Source: Myxococcales bacterium (GTDB lineage: Bacteria > Myxococcota_A > Polyangia > Palsa-1104 > SHYY01). Taken from it: DNA of 64,000 nucleotides. Both the position numbers and the translations under genes were made by a program. Below are positions 7,450 to 17,300 of the stretch, one piece after another (the first letter of the stretch is position 1; each line of letters begins with the position of its first letter). Location: contig SHYY01000005.1 of assembly GCA_009692555.1 (NCBI GenBank), forward strand, positions 1 to 64,000. Reading direction: 5' to 3'. The notes under the pieces are model-generated. The model did not search any database. It worked only from the letters and a program-made list of their open reading frames with translations, and was not told the DNA's origin.

Positions 7450-9011
7450 TTTTCACCTCCCGCTTCGAAGTCGCTCCACCTTGGGCCGCCGCGACTGTAG
7501 GTGAGCGCGCCGTCGATCCACACCTTCTCCGCCGCCGCGTAGACCGAGAACGGGCTCTTGTTCCACAGCACCACGTCGGCGTCCTTGCCCACCTCGAGCG
7601 AGCCCGTCCGCCCGTCGACGCCGAGCGCCCAGGCCGGATTGGCGGTGATCCAGCGGATCGCGTCCTCCTCGGTCAGCGCGATCCCTCCGCGCCGCCCGCT
7701 GGCGAGCGCCTTGCCCGCCTCCTGGTTCAGCCGCTGGATCCCCTCGTCGGAATCGGAGTGGATGATCGCCCGCATCCCCGCCTCGTGGATCAGCGCCGCG
7801 TTCTCCTGGATCCCGTCCCACGCCTCGAGCTTGAAGCCCCACCAGTCGGCCCACGTCGAGGCCGCGATCCCGCGCCGCGCCAGCTCGCCGCGGATCTTGT
7901 AGGCCTCGAGCGCGTGGTGGAACGAGCGGACCTTGAAGCCCACCTCGTCGGCGAGCGCGACCATCGCCAGCATGTCATCGGCGCGGTAGCAGTGGACGTG
8001 GACCAGCACCCGGCCCTCCATCGCCGCCACCAGCGTCTCCGTTCCCGGGTCGCGATCGGGCGGGGCGATCGGCTCGCTCGGATCGGGCTCCTCGAGGGGG
8101 AGCGTCCACTCCGCACGCCACTTGCCGCACGGGCCGGCATCGTGATGCTCGTCGCACCAGGCCTGCCGCCGCGTTCGCTCGCCTTGCTTCGCCTCGAAGA
8201 GGGCGCGCTTGCGACCGCTCGCCGCCTGCCGGTGCGTCTCCGCGTCGCGCCAGCGGGCCCAGTCGCGACGGAGCTTCTGCGCCTTCAGGAACGCCGCGCG
8301 CTGCAGCGCAAGATTGCCCATCCGGGTCATCGGCGACCGCTTGTCCCGGCCGTAGACCCGCTTCGGGTTCTCGCCGCACGCCATCTTCAGACCGTCGGGA
8401 GCGCCCGCGAAGTGCATCTCGCGCGGCGAGAGGCCGCGGCGGAGCTTCAGCGTTGTGGCGCGCCCACCGACGAGGTTTCCCGATCCGGGCAGCACCTGGA
8501 TGGCGGTCACGCCGCCCGCCACCGCGCGCTCGATTCCGGGATCCTGGGGCCAGAAGGCGTCCACGGTCTGGACGTGCGCGGTGACCGGCTCGGTCATCTC
8601 GTTGCCATCGAGGTGCGCCGCCGCGCCGATCATCGGATAGACGCCGAGGTGCGAGTGGGTGTCGATGATCCCGGGGGTGACGAACTTTCCGGAGCCATCG
8701 ATCACCTGCGCCCCGTCAGGAGCGGGCAGATCGCCTTCGCCCACCGCGATGATCTTGCCGCGATCGAGGACGATCGTGCCGCGGGCGATCGTCTTCCCGG
8801 TCGCGAGCAGCAGCGTCGCGCCGCGGATCACCACCTTCGAGGCGGCGGCCGGCGCCTCGTAGCCCTCGGCCACCGAGAGGCGCGCCTCCCAGGGCGCGGC
8901 GGAGAGCGGCACCGGCAGCGCCGCTTTCGGGCCGTTGATCGAGGGAACCGGGCCGGTTCCGGAGCAGGCGGCGAGCAGTCCAGCGACGAGAACGAGCCGG
9001 TCGGTGCGCAT
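7446..9011 (-). CDS. Amidohydrolase family lipoprotein
   Basis: This 521-residue protein begins with a lipoprotein signal (MRTDRLVLVAGLLAAC, Cys16). The metal-dependent amidohydrolase signature is intact: FVTPGIIDTHSHLGVYP carries the D.HSH motif. A conserved block KMACGENPKRVYGRDKRSPMTRMG follows; later HVHCYRADDML and HSDSDEGIQRLNQEAGKAL supply further His/Asp ligands. It ends with the usual beta-sandwich return (GRTGSLEVGKDADVVLWNKSP). Family members act on amide, lactam or peptide bonds in the periplasm; the exact substrate cannot be read from sequence. It is the first gene of a two-gene operon, overlapping the degenerate paralogue by ATGA at 7446-7449. Confidence 0.88.
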   Translation of the reverse strand: MRTDRLVLVAGLLAACSGTGPVPSINGPKAALPVPLSAAPWEARLSVAEGYEAPAAASKVVIRGATLLLATGKTIARGTIVLDRGKIIAVGEGDLPAPDGAQVIDGSGKFVTPGIIDTHSHLGVYPMIGAAAHLDGNEMTEPVTAHVQTVDAFWPQDPGIERAVAGGVTAIQVLPGSGNLVGGRATTLKLRRGLSPREMHFAGAPDGLKMACGENPKRVYGRDKRSPMTRMGNLALQRAAFLKAQKLRRDWARWRDAETHRQAASGRKRALFEAKQGERTRRQAWCDEHHDAGPCGKWRAEWTLPLEEPDPSEPIAPPDRDPGTETLVAAMEGRVLVHVHCYRADDMLAMVALADEVGFKVRSFHHALEAYKIRGELARRGIAASTWADWWGFKLEAWDGIQENAALIHEAGMRAIIHSDSDEGIQRLNQEAGKALASGRRGGIALTEEDAIRWITANPAWALGVDGRTGSLEVGKDADVVLWNKSPFSVYAAAEKVWIDGALTYSRGGPRWSDFEAGGEK

Positions 9012-9078
9012 CAGCGCGCGAAGGTAGCACGGGCGCGCGGTGCCTCCCCAAAAGTCAACTGGCAGATCGATCGGGAGC

Positions 9079-9765
9079 TCAGCCGCCGAAGTTCTGGGTC
9101 CAGTAGTGCTTGTACTGGGAGTTGTTGCCGAGGGCGTAGCCGACGCCGAGGAAGTGATAGCCGGGCTGCATGATGTTCTCGCAGTGGCCGGGGCTGTTCA
9201 TCCACTGGGTCATGGTCTGCGCGGCGGTCGGATTGCCGGCGGCGATGTTCTCGCCCATCGTGCCGCCCATGAAGCCGGCGGCCTTCATGCGGGTGAAGGG
9301 GCTGCGCCCGTCGAGCGAGGTGTGGCTGAAGTAGTTCTGCGTCGCCATATCCTGGCTGTGCAGGCGGGCCGATTTTCGCAGCGCGGGGTGCATGGTGAGC
9401 GGGCCGACGGGGCCGAACTTCTTCCCGCCGCAGGTGGCGCCAGCCCCGCGGCGCAGGTTGGTCTCGACGAGGATCGCCTCTTCGAGCGCGCTCCAGGCAG
9501 GCGGCCAACCGTCGCTGGCGAGGTCGGGCGCAGCGGCCTTGAGGTCGACGGGGAGGGCGAGGTCGGGGCTCGTCGCGGCGGCGTCGGTGGTCGCGCCCGC
9601 GTCTTTGCCGCCGTCTTTACCCCCGCCTTTGCCCGCGTCGGTGCCCGCGTCGCTGCCACCATCGGCCTCGCCGTCGTCAGGCCAGTAGTAGCCGCTCGAT
9701 CCGCCGCCACACCCTGTGCCGAGCACGGTGGCGAGCAGGCCCCTGACGAGAAAGCGCCTGAACAT
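9079..9765 (-). CDS. CAP/SCP-domain secreted lipoprotein
   Basis: The start at 9765 is preceded by GGTGGAG and gives 228 residues with a lipoprotein signal (lipobox LGTGC, Cys19). A low-complexity Asp/Gly/Ala/Lys linker (DAGKGGGKDGGKDAG) leads to a C-terminal CAP domain with all four signatures: HSQDMATQNYFSHTSLDG, GENIAAG, GHCENIM and YWTQNFGG. Bacterial CAP proteins are extracellular and mostly uncharacterised; sterol or lipid binding and peptidase roles have been proposed. The His pair and Glu that form the CAP cavity are present (FSHTS, GENIA, GHCEN). It is monocistronic, with an amidohydrolase operon upstream on the same strand side. Confidence 0.9.
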   Translation of the reverse strand: MFRRFLVRGLLATVLGTGCGGGSSGYYWPDDGEADGGSDAGTDAGKGGGKDGGKDAGATTDAAATSPDLALPVDLKAAAPDLASDGWPPAWSALEEAILVETNLRRGAGATCGGKKFGPVGPLTMHPALRKSARLHSQDMATQNYFSHTSLDGRSPFTRMKAAGFMGGTMGENIAAGNPTAAQTMTQWMNSPGHCENIMQPGYHFLGVGYALGNNSQYKHYWTQNFGG

Positions 9766-9844
9766 GGCTCCACCATTGCACCTCCGTTGGCGCGAGTCCA
9801 CGGGAGTTGGCGGGGCCGGTGCGGGATTCGGTGCGCGGAGCGGG

Positions 9845-10180
9845 CTACTCGGGCTTCAAGGAATCGGGATCGCGGCGCGCTTCCCAGACCCGCAGGATCC
9901 AGAGCTTTTCGCCTTCCAGTCGGTAGATGATCCGGTGCATTCCGACGACGAGGTGCCGGTAGCGCGCCGTGGGTCGCAGATCGCGCGCGACGGGCCCGAC
10001 CTGGGGATGCGCGGCGAGCCGATCGACCGCGTCCAGGACCGCGGTCGCCCATTCCTTGGCGGCTTCGGGATGGACCGCGCGGAGCAGGGCGTGGGCGGAT
10101 TCGAGGTCGAGCTCGCCGAGCCGGGACCAGTGAATCTCGGCCGCCGCGCGCTCCCCTCGGACGCGCCGCCTACCTGCCAC
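9845..10180 (-). CDS. RelE/ParE-family toxin
   Basis: The 111-residue product has the compact ParE/RelE toxin fold signature: an N-terminal helical pair (HWSRLGELDLESAHALLRAVHPEAAKEW) and the strand core RYRHLVVGMHRIIYRLEGEKLWILRVWEARRDP, with the Arg and Tyr positions usual for the family. ParE toxins poison gyrase; RelE toxins cleave mRNA at the ribosome. The C-terminal RVWEARRDP is closer to ParE, but the target cannot be fixed from sequence. The gene overlaps the upstream antitoxin gene by 11 bases, the classical antitoxin-first layout with translational coupling. Confidence 0.85.
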   Translation of the reverse strand: MAGRRRVRGERAAAEIHWSRLGELDLESAHALLRAVHPEAAKEWATAVLDAVDRLAAHPQVGPVARDLRPTARYRHLVVGMHRIIYRLEGEKLWILRVWEARRDPDSLKPE

Positions 10181-10466
10181 CGCGCGACCACCTGGCGAGT
10201 CGCTCCCGAACCGGGGCGTGGGGGAGATGACGACCCTCCGCCACGTACTGCTCCGCCGCGGCGACGGCGGTCTGCAGCTCCTGGCGTCGCGCGGCCCCCT
10301 CGAGCTCCTCGTACGCTTCGATGGACAGCAGCACCGCGATCCCGCGGCCGCGCTTGGTGAGGACCACGGGCCGGCCTGTGTCGGTGGCCTGCTTGAGGAC
10401 CTCCGCGGTCCGGGTCTTCAGCTCCGACATCGGGCGCAGATCCTGACTCATTTTCATCTGGCTCAT
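10170..10466 (-). CDS. Phd/YefM-family antitoxin
   Basis: The 98-residue protein carries the Phd/YefM DNA-binding core: MSELKTRTAEVLKQATDTGRPVVLTKRGRGIAVLLSIEAYEELE, followed by a flexible, charged C-terminal segment that would wrap around the toxin. MSQMKMSQDL contains several possible starts; 10466 is the longest. Antitoxins of this family neutralise the toxin and autorepress the promoter, which should lie between 10467 and the divergent gene at 10599. The C-terminus overlaps the toxin gene start. Confidence 0.88.
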   Translation of the reverse strand: MSQMKMSQDLRPMSELKTRTAEVLKQATDTGRPVVLTKRGRGIAVLLSIEAYEELEGAARRQELQTAVAAAEQYVAEGRHLPHAPVRERLARWSRGGR

Positions 10467-10598
10467 GGGACAACAGTGGCACGGTTTTCAGCACTGCTCA
10501 AGGTACATGAAGTGGCCCTGGAAGCGTGGGCCAGCCGCGGCGCGGCGCGGGCCAGGCTCGGCGGGCCCGTCCTCGGAACGGTGCTAGACTCCGCGCCG

Positions 10599-13500
10599 AT
10601 GAAGCCACTCCGGGTGTGGATCCTTCCTCTGGTCGCCCTCACGGCGGCGCCGGCCCTCGCCAACGGCCCCTACGACACGGAGATCGCGACGCGGCGGGCG
10701 GAGGCGAAGCGGCTGGCGGGGCGTCCCGATGCCATCGTCCCGCTGCTCGGGATCCTCGATCTCTGGACGCTGGTGGATGATCGCGCCGGAATCTCGGCGA
10801 TGCTCGATGAGGTCATCGCGGATCCGAGGCAGCGCGCCGATCTGCGGGGGCGCGCGGCCTACCTGCGCTCGGTGGTGGCGGACCGCGTGGGCGACACCGC
10901 GCTGGCGAAGAAACTCCGGGCGGGGCTCGGATTCGTCACCGCGTGGCAGGTGGTGGGACCCTTCGACAACGAGGGCAAGACCGGCCACGCGCAGCCGTTT
11001 CCCGTCGAGAAGGAGCTCGCGGCGGCGATTGATCCCGCGCGCGAGTATCCGGGCAAGGGGCGCCCGGTGAAGTGGCGCCTGTTTCCGGACCAGGTGGTGA
11101 CGCAGGGGATGCTGGCGCTCGACGCCGCGCTGCGGCCAGACACAAACGCGACCGCCTACGCGACCTCCTTCGTGCGCAGCGATGTGGCGGCGGACATCGC
11201 GCTGCGGGTCGGATCGGCGGGAGCGGTGAAGGTGTGGGTCAATGGCCGGCTGGCGCTCGATCGCGATGTCTACCGCCCGCTACGGATCGATCAGGACGTG
11301 GCGGGGGCGCGCCTGGAGGCGGGGTGGAACCGGATCACCGCGAAGGTGGGAGTGGCCGACGGCGCGTGGGCGTTCTTCCTGCGCATCACCGCGCCCGACG
11401 GTGGCCCGGTCGGTTTCGCGGCCTCGGCGACGGTGCCGGCGAAGCTTGTGGCGGCGGCGAAAAAGACGGGGAAACCGGGAAAGGTGGCTGATCTGGATGC
11501 CGATCTCCGGCGCGCGGCGGCGCGGCCGAGCGACGCGGCGGCGGCCCGGGCGCTCGGGCTCTACCTCCACTACGTCGCCCCCGAGGACCCGGAGGCGAAG
11601 AGCGCGGCCCGGGCGCTGGCGCGCGCCGAGCGCCTCCTGCCGTCGAGCGAGACGGCGCGCCTGTGGGCGATGGCCTCGACCGATCACAACGATCGGCGGA
11701 AGCGCCTCGAGGAGGCGGTCTCCCTTGGCGCGAAGGCGTCGCCGGGCGAGCGGGCGCGGGTGCTCAGCGAGCTCGGCGAGGTCTATTCGCGGGCCCATCG
11801 CGAGCGCCGCGCGGAGGAGCTCTGGCGCGCCGCCCTGCAGGCCGATCCCGACTTCTTCCCCGCCACGCTCCATCTGGCCGATCTGGCGGCTGATCGCGGA
11901 TTGCCGTCGCAGGCGATGGCCACGGTCGATGAGATGGCGAAGCGCCACGGCGCGATCGCGGTGCTGCATGCGGGGGCACGCCTCGCCGATCGGCGCGGGC
12001 TTCACACCGAGGCCGAGCGACGCTTTGTCCTCCTCCACGCCGCCACCGCCGACGACATCGGCGTGCTCCGCGAGCTGTTCGGGCTGGCGCGCGCCCGCGG
12101 CGACCAGCCGGCCGCCTTCAAGCGGCTCGACGAGATGGCGGCTGCGCGGCCCGATCTCTTCGCCACCGCGATCGATCGCGCCGAGCTGCTCGACGGAGCT
12201 GGGCGCGGCGGAGAGGCCCACGAGGTGCTGGCGCGCGCGCTCGCCACCTGCCCCGACGAGCCGCGGCTCCTCGAGCGCGACGGGCGGGTCCTGCACCGGA
12301 TGGGACGCCAGCCGGAGGCGCTGGTGCGCTTTCGCCGGGCGCTGGAGCTGCGCCCGCAGAATCCGGATCTACGCGCCTACCTGCGCGAGATCGAGGCCCA
12401 GGGGAAGGGGAGGGGGACCGCCGAGCGCAGCTCCGCCGACGATCTGGCGCGCGCCTACACCGAGGCGGTGCCGGCGATCATCGCTCGCGCGGGACCGGCG
12501 AAGCCAGGCGCGAAGGACTCGGCGCGGGTGCTGCTTGATCTGTCGGCGACCCGGGTCCACTCGAATGGCCTCTCCGAGACCTTCACCCAGCGTGTGGTGC
12601 AGATCCTTGACGAGCGGGGGGCGCGCGACCAGGGCGACGTGGACATCCGCTACACGCCCGACACGCAGTCGGTCGAGGTGCGCGCGGCCAGGGTCTACAA
12701 GAAGAGCGGCGAGGTGATCGAGGCGCCCGCGCAGACCGATCGCGATCTGTCGGAGCCCTGGTACGGCCTCTACTACGACGTGCGCGCCCAGTCGATCGAC
12801 TTTCCCCGCCTGGAGCCGGGAGACGTGATCAACGTGGAATACCTGGTCTCCGATGTCGGGAGGCGCAACCTGTTCGCCGACTACTTCGGCGAGCTGCACG
12901 TGCTGCAGGAGGGGCTGCCACGGGCCGAGGGGGCCTACGTGCTGATCGCGCCGAAGTCGCGCCCGCTCTACTTCAATCAGCCGAAGCTGCCCGAAGGGGC
13001 GCAGCTCACCGTCGAGAAGCAGGAGCGCGGCGACGACATGGTGTATTCGTTCCGCACGCGCGGCGTGCCGAAGGTGGAGCCCGAGCCGGGGATGCCTGGC
13101 TTCACCGACGTGGCGGCCTATGTCCACGTCTCGACCTACCGCACCTGGGAGGAGGTGGCGTCGTGGTACTGGGGGCTGGCGCGCGAGCAGCTGCAGCCGG
13201 ACGAGGCGATCAAGCGGGCGGCGGCCGAGACGGTGAAGGGCATCCCGAAGGAGGACGAGCGGGCCCGCATTCGCGCCATCTACAACCACGTGGTCACCAA
13301 GACGCGCTACGTGGGGCTCGAGTTCGGGATCCACGGCTACAAGCCGTACAAGGTGTCGCAGATCTACGCGCGCAAGTTCGGCGACTGCAAGGACAAGGCT
13401 TCGCTGCTGGTGGCGATGCTGAAGGAGATCCACGTCGAGGCGTCGCTGGTGCTGGCGCGAACGCGGCGGGGGGGCGATCTCGATCCCTTCCCGGCGTCGC

Positions 13501-14318
13501 TGGCGCCGTTCGATCACGCCATCGCCTGGGTGCCGAAGTACGACCTGTTCCTCGACGGGACGGCGGAGTTCTCGGGCTCCCTCGAGCTGCCGGCGCAGGA
13601 CCAGGATATCCCGGTGCTGCTGGTGAGCGACCCGAAGACGGGCGGGAAGGGGCACCTCGCCCGCACGCCGGTGTTGCCGCCGGGAAGCAATCAGGTGACG
13701 CGCGACCTGCGCGTGGAGCTCGTGGCGACGGGTGCGGCGCGGGTCGAACTCAAGATGGCGGTGTCGGGCGAGGCCGCCCACGAGTGGCGCTCGCACTACC
13801 AGTCGTCGGGGGAACGGCGGGAGCGCTTCGAGAAGGCGGAGAACCACAGCCACCCGGGAGCGAAGGTGACGCGGGTGGAGTTCCCGACGATCGACGACCG
13901 CGAGCGGCCGGTGGAGGTGCGCTCGCAGCTGGAGGTGCCCGGCTGGGCGCGGGTCGAGGGGCGTGATCTGGCGATGCCCGCGCTGGGGCGCGAAGGGGAG
14001 CTGTTGCGCTCGTACGCGCGGCTCTCGGAGCGCACGCATGACCTGATCCTGGGCTATCCGTGGGAGCAGCACGAGCGGGTGGCGATCGCGCTGCCGGCCG
14101 GCTACGCGCCGAAGCGGTTGCCGGAAGCGCGGCGGATCGATACGCCGTTCGGGACCTTCGCCGTCACCGTCGAGGGGCACGGGCAGGAGGTGTTGCTGAC
14201 GACGGCGCTGAAGGTGAACCGGCATCGCATTTCGCGGGCCGAGTACGCGGCGTTCCGTCGCTTCTGCCTGGACGTGGACGCGGCGGTGGGGCAGGAGCTG
14301 GTGATCACCCATGAATAG
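10599..14318 (+). CDS. TPR / DUF3857 / transglutaminase-like secreted protein with intact catalytic triad
   Basis: The start at 10599 gives a 1239-residue protein with a signal peptide (MKPLRVWILPLVALTAAPALA). The first 600 or so residues are helical, TPR-like repeats with an inserted PA14-like beta-domain (WQVVGPFDNEGKTGHAQPF, VKVWVNGRLALDRDVYRP). A DUF3857 domain follows (RVHSNGLSETFTQRVVQIL to LEPGDVINVEYLVSDVG), then a transglutaminase-like domain with Cys930 in FGDCKDKA, His973 in FDHAIAW and Asp986 in FLDGTAE, spaced as in the papain-like triad. A C-terminal DUF3858-like beta region ends the chain. Such proteins sit in the periplasm and are thought to process or crosslink cell-surface proteins; substrate unknown. 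It overlaps the next gene by ATGA. Confidence 0.9.
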   Translation: MKPLRVWILPLVALTAAPALANGPYDTEIATRRAEAKRLAGRPDAIVPLLGILDLWTLVDDRAGISAMLDEVIADPRQRADLRGRAAYLRSVVADRVGDTALAKKLRAGLGFVTAWQVVGPFDNEGKTGHAQPFPVEKELAAAIDPAREYPGKGRPVKWRLFPDQVVTQGMLALDAALRPDTNATAYATSFVRSDVAADIALRVGSAGAVKVWVNGRLALDRDVYRPLRIDQDVAGARLEAGWNRITAKVGVADGAWAFFLRITAPDGGPVGFAASATVPAKLVAAAKKTGKPGKVADLDADLRRAAARPSDAAAARALGLYLHYVAPEDPEAKSAARALARAERLLPSSETARLWAMASTDHNDRRKRLEEAVSLGAKASPGERARVLSELGEVYSRAHRERRAEELWRAALQADPDFFPATLHLADLAADRGLPSQAMATVDEMAKRHGAIAVLHAGARLADRRGLHTEAERRFVLLHAATADDIGVLRELFGLARARGDQPAAFKRLDEMAAARPDLFATAIDRAELLDGAGRGGEAHEVLARALATCPDEPRLLERDGRVLHRMGRQPEALVRFRRALELRPQNPDLRAYLREIEAQGKGRGTAERSSADDLARAYTEAVPAIIARAGPAKPGAKDSARVLLDLSATRVHSNGLSETFTQRVVQILDERGARDQGDVDIRYTPDTQSVEVRAARVYKKSGEVIEAPAQTDRDLSEPWYGLYYDVRAQSIDFPRLEPGDVINVEYLVSDVGRRNLFADYFGELHVLQEGLPRAEGAYVLIAPKSRPLYFNQPKLPEGAQLTVEKQERGDDMVYSFRTRGVPKVEPEPGMPGFTDVAAYVHVSTYRTWEEVASWYWGLAREQLQPDEAIKRAAAETVKGIPKEDERARIRAIYNHVVTKTRYVGLEFGIHGYKPYKVSQIYARKFGDCKDKASLLVAMLKEIHVEASLVLARTRRGGDLDPFPASLAPFDHAIAWVPKYDLFLDGTAEFSGSLELPAQDQDIPVLLVSDPKTGGKGHLARTPVLPPGSNQVTRDLRVELVATGAARVELKMAVSGEAAHEWRSHYQSSGERRERFEKAENHSHPGAKVTRVEFPTIDDRERPVEVRSQLEVPGWARVEGRDLAMPALGREGELLRSYARLSERTHDLILGYPWEQHERVAIALPAGYAPKRLPEARRIDTPFGTFAVTVEGHGQEVLLTTALKVNRHRISRAEYAAFRRFCLDVDAAVGQELVITHE

Positions 14319-17300
14319 ATTTCGCGGTGGATTTCGGGGGGGAATAGTCGCGCTCCTGGCGGTGGCGATTTCGGGCTGTGCAGCGACGGTGAAGGGGCCG
14401 GCCGGGCCGACCGATCGGGGGGCGATCGAGGCGCTCCTTTTGGGCTCTCCGCAGCGCGCGGATCTGTGGCGCGATCTCGGCTGGATCGACTATCTCGCGG
14501 GCGATTCGCAGAAGGCGCACCCGTCGCTGGAGCGCGCCGAGAAGCTCGCGGCGGGCGATCCGCGCACGCTGCTCGGGCTGGCCCTTTTGGCGCACACCGC
14601 GGGGCGGACGGACGAGGCTCGCGGGCGCTGGGCGTCGATCCTCGAGCGCGCCGATCCGGAGGATCCCTGGTCGGCGCCGGTGATGGAGATGGCCACCTCG
14701 GTGCTGGAGTGGCTGATCGGCGAGGCGCCGGGCGAGCAGGCGTTCTCGCAGCGGCTCTCGGGAATCCTCGCGTCGCGGGCGAGCGCGTTCGGGGTGCCGA
14801 TCGCGAACACGCTGCCGTTCGACGTGGGGAGCCGCCTGTTCGCGGTGCGCGCGGCCTACCACCGCAAGCTCGGCGATGACGGGCTCGCGGCGACGTTGGA
14901 CGCGGCGCGGGGGTGCCCGAAGGTGTGGCGGGCCGCAGGGCCGTATGGACACCTGGCGCGCCTCGATCTCGACCGGCCGCTGCCGCCGGCCACGTCTCAC
15001 CCGGTCGCGGGGCGTGCGCTGCCGGTGCGCGCCTGTGGTTTCGCCGTCGAGGCGAACCGCGCCTCGGTGATGCACGCCACGACCTTTGTGCAGGTGCCGC
15101 GCGATCTGACTGCCACGGTGAGCGTCGAGACGGATCAGCCGTGGCATCTGGTGGTCGACGGGCAGACGGTGTTCCGTCAGGACCCGCGCGATCGCTTTCC
15201 GACGCGCTCGACCGGGGTGGACCTCGATCTCGCGGCGGGATGGCACCGCGTGCTCCTGAAGATCGCCGTGCCGCATTCCCGCACCGAGGTGGTCGCCTCG
15301 ATCGCCTCTCCCGGTGCGCCGCTGGAATTCGCCGACGCGGCACCCGCTGCCGGCGCTGCCGTGGCCCCCGGCCCGGCTCGCCTGCACCCTGCGATCGCGA
15401 TGCCCGTCGCCGTGGGAACGGCCACGGGAGCGGGAACGTACCCGGCCGCGATTGGCGATTTCCTGGTCGCCGCGCGGGCCCATCGCGAGCTCGATCTCGA
15501 CGGTGGCAGCGCCGCGATCGCCCGCGTAAACGCTGCGGCTCCGCGCTTCGTCCCGGGGCTGCTCCTCGGCGCGCAGCTCGCGGCCGAGGATCCGTCGCGC
15601 CCCTCCCGCTTCTCCCGCGACGCCGCCCGCAAGCTCCTCGAGCGGACCCTCGAGCTCGAGCCCGGGGCGGGGCGCGCCCGCTACAACCTGGCGACGATGG
15701 ACCTCCAGGACGACCACGCCGAAAAGGCGCTCGCGCGGCTCGGCGATCACCCGGGATGGCGGCTCGATTACGGGCGCTACCAGGCCCTGCGCGCCCGCGG
15801 GTGGCTGCTGGAGGCGGAGCGGGCCCTCGCCGAGGCGCGCAAGCAGAACCCGGAGGCCTGCGGGCCGATCGAGGCGGCGATGGCGGTGGCGCGCGATCAT
15901 CACGATGTCGCCGCGGCCAGGCGCCTGGGCGAGGAGATGGTGCGCTGCCAGCCGACCTCGGATGACCTCGCGGAGCTCTACCGCGACACCCGCGATCCGC
16001 GCGCCGCCGCGGTCGAGTACCGTCGCCTGCTGGCCCTCGATCCGCTGCGGCAGGACTGGCGAAACGGACTCGCCGATGCGCTGACCGCTGCCGGGCAGCC
16101 AGGTGAGGCGGTGGCGGTGCTGGAGGCGCTGGTGGCGGAATACCCCCGCTCCGCCGGCCAGCGGGTGAAGCTGGCCGATGCGCTGATCGCCGGAGGCCGG
16201 CCCGGCGACGCGGCGCGCGCCCGCCAGGTGATCGCCGACGGACTGGCCGAGGCTCCCGAGGCACAGGAGCTTCACCGCGCGCTGCTGGCGCTCGGCCTGG
16301 GCAACGTGATCGACCCCTTCCGCGTCGACGGCAAGCAGGTGATCGCCGCCTTCAACCGCTCGGGGCGCCGCTACGACGCGCCCGCGGTGATCGTCCTCGA
16401 CCGCACCGTGACGCGGGTGTTCGACACCGGCGCGCGCCTCACCCTCACCCACAACATCGTCCGGGTGCAGACCAAGGAGGGGATCGACAAGTGGGGCGAG
16501 GTGAACATCCCGGACGGCGCAGACGTGCTGCTCCTGCGCGCGGTGAAGGCCGACGGCTCGACCCGCGAGCCCGAGGAGATCGCCGAGAAGCAGTCGGTGT
16601 CGGTCCCCGACCTCGAGCCGGGGGACTTCGTGGAGTTCGAGTACGTCGATCCGTCGCCGTCGCCGGCCGCCTTCCCGAACGGCTTCCTCGGAGAGCGGTT
16701 TTACTTCCAGTCCTTCGACGCGCCGCTCGATCGGACAGAATACGTCCTGGCCGCACCGCCGGGAATGGCGCTCCAGATCGACCGCCGCGGCGACGCACTC
16801 AAGGAAAAGGTGGAGCTGCGGGGCGAGCTCGAGGTCCGGACCTGGGCCGACGAGCACAAGGCGCAGCTCCTTCCCGAGCCGCAGCAGGCGCCGTTCACGG
16901 AGAGCGTCCCATCGGTGCGCGTCGCCTCGGGGGTGACCTTTCCGGTGTGGCGCGACTTCCTCGACGACCAGCAGTTCGGGGCGCTGCGGGCGAACGGCGA
17001 GCTGCGGGCGCTGGCTGCGAAGCTGAAGACGCCCGAGGCGGTGGACGCCTTTGTGCGGCGCAACATCAAGGCGGGTGGCTCGCTCGACGAGGCGGCGACC
17101 TCGATCCTGGCGCGCGGCGAGGGCAACCGGATCACCCTCGAGCGGGCGCTCCTGCTGGCGCTGGGGGTGCCGGCGGAGCTGTGGCTCGGGCGCGCCAGGA
17201 ACTCGGCCGCCCTCGACGGGCCGCTGCCCGATCTCGAAGGCTTCGATGAGCCGCTCCTGGCGGTGACGCTTCCGGGCGCGAAGGGGCCGGTGGCCACGAC

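Noticed and set aside
10477-10494. TGGCACG..TTCAGCA resembling a sigma-54 promoter
   Set aside because: The GG to GC spacing is one base too long for the -24/-12 consensus and no activator site is visible, so it was not called.
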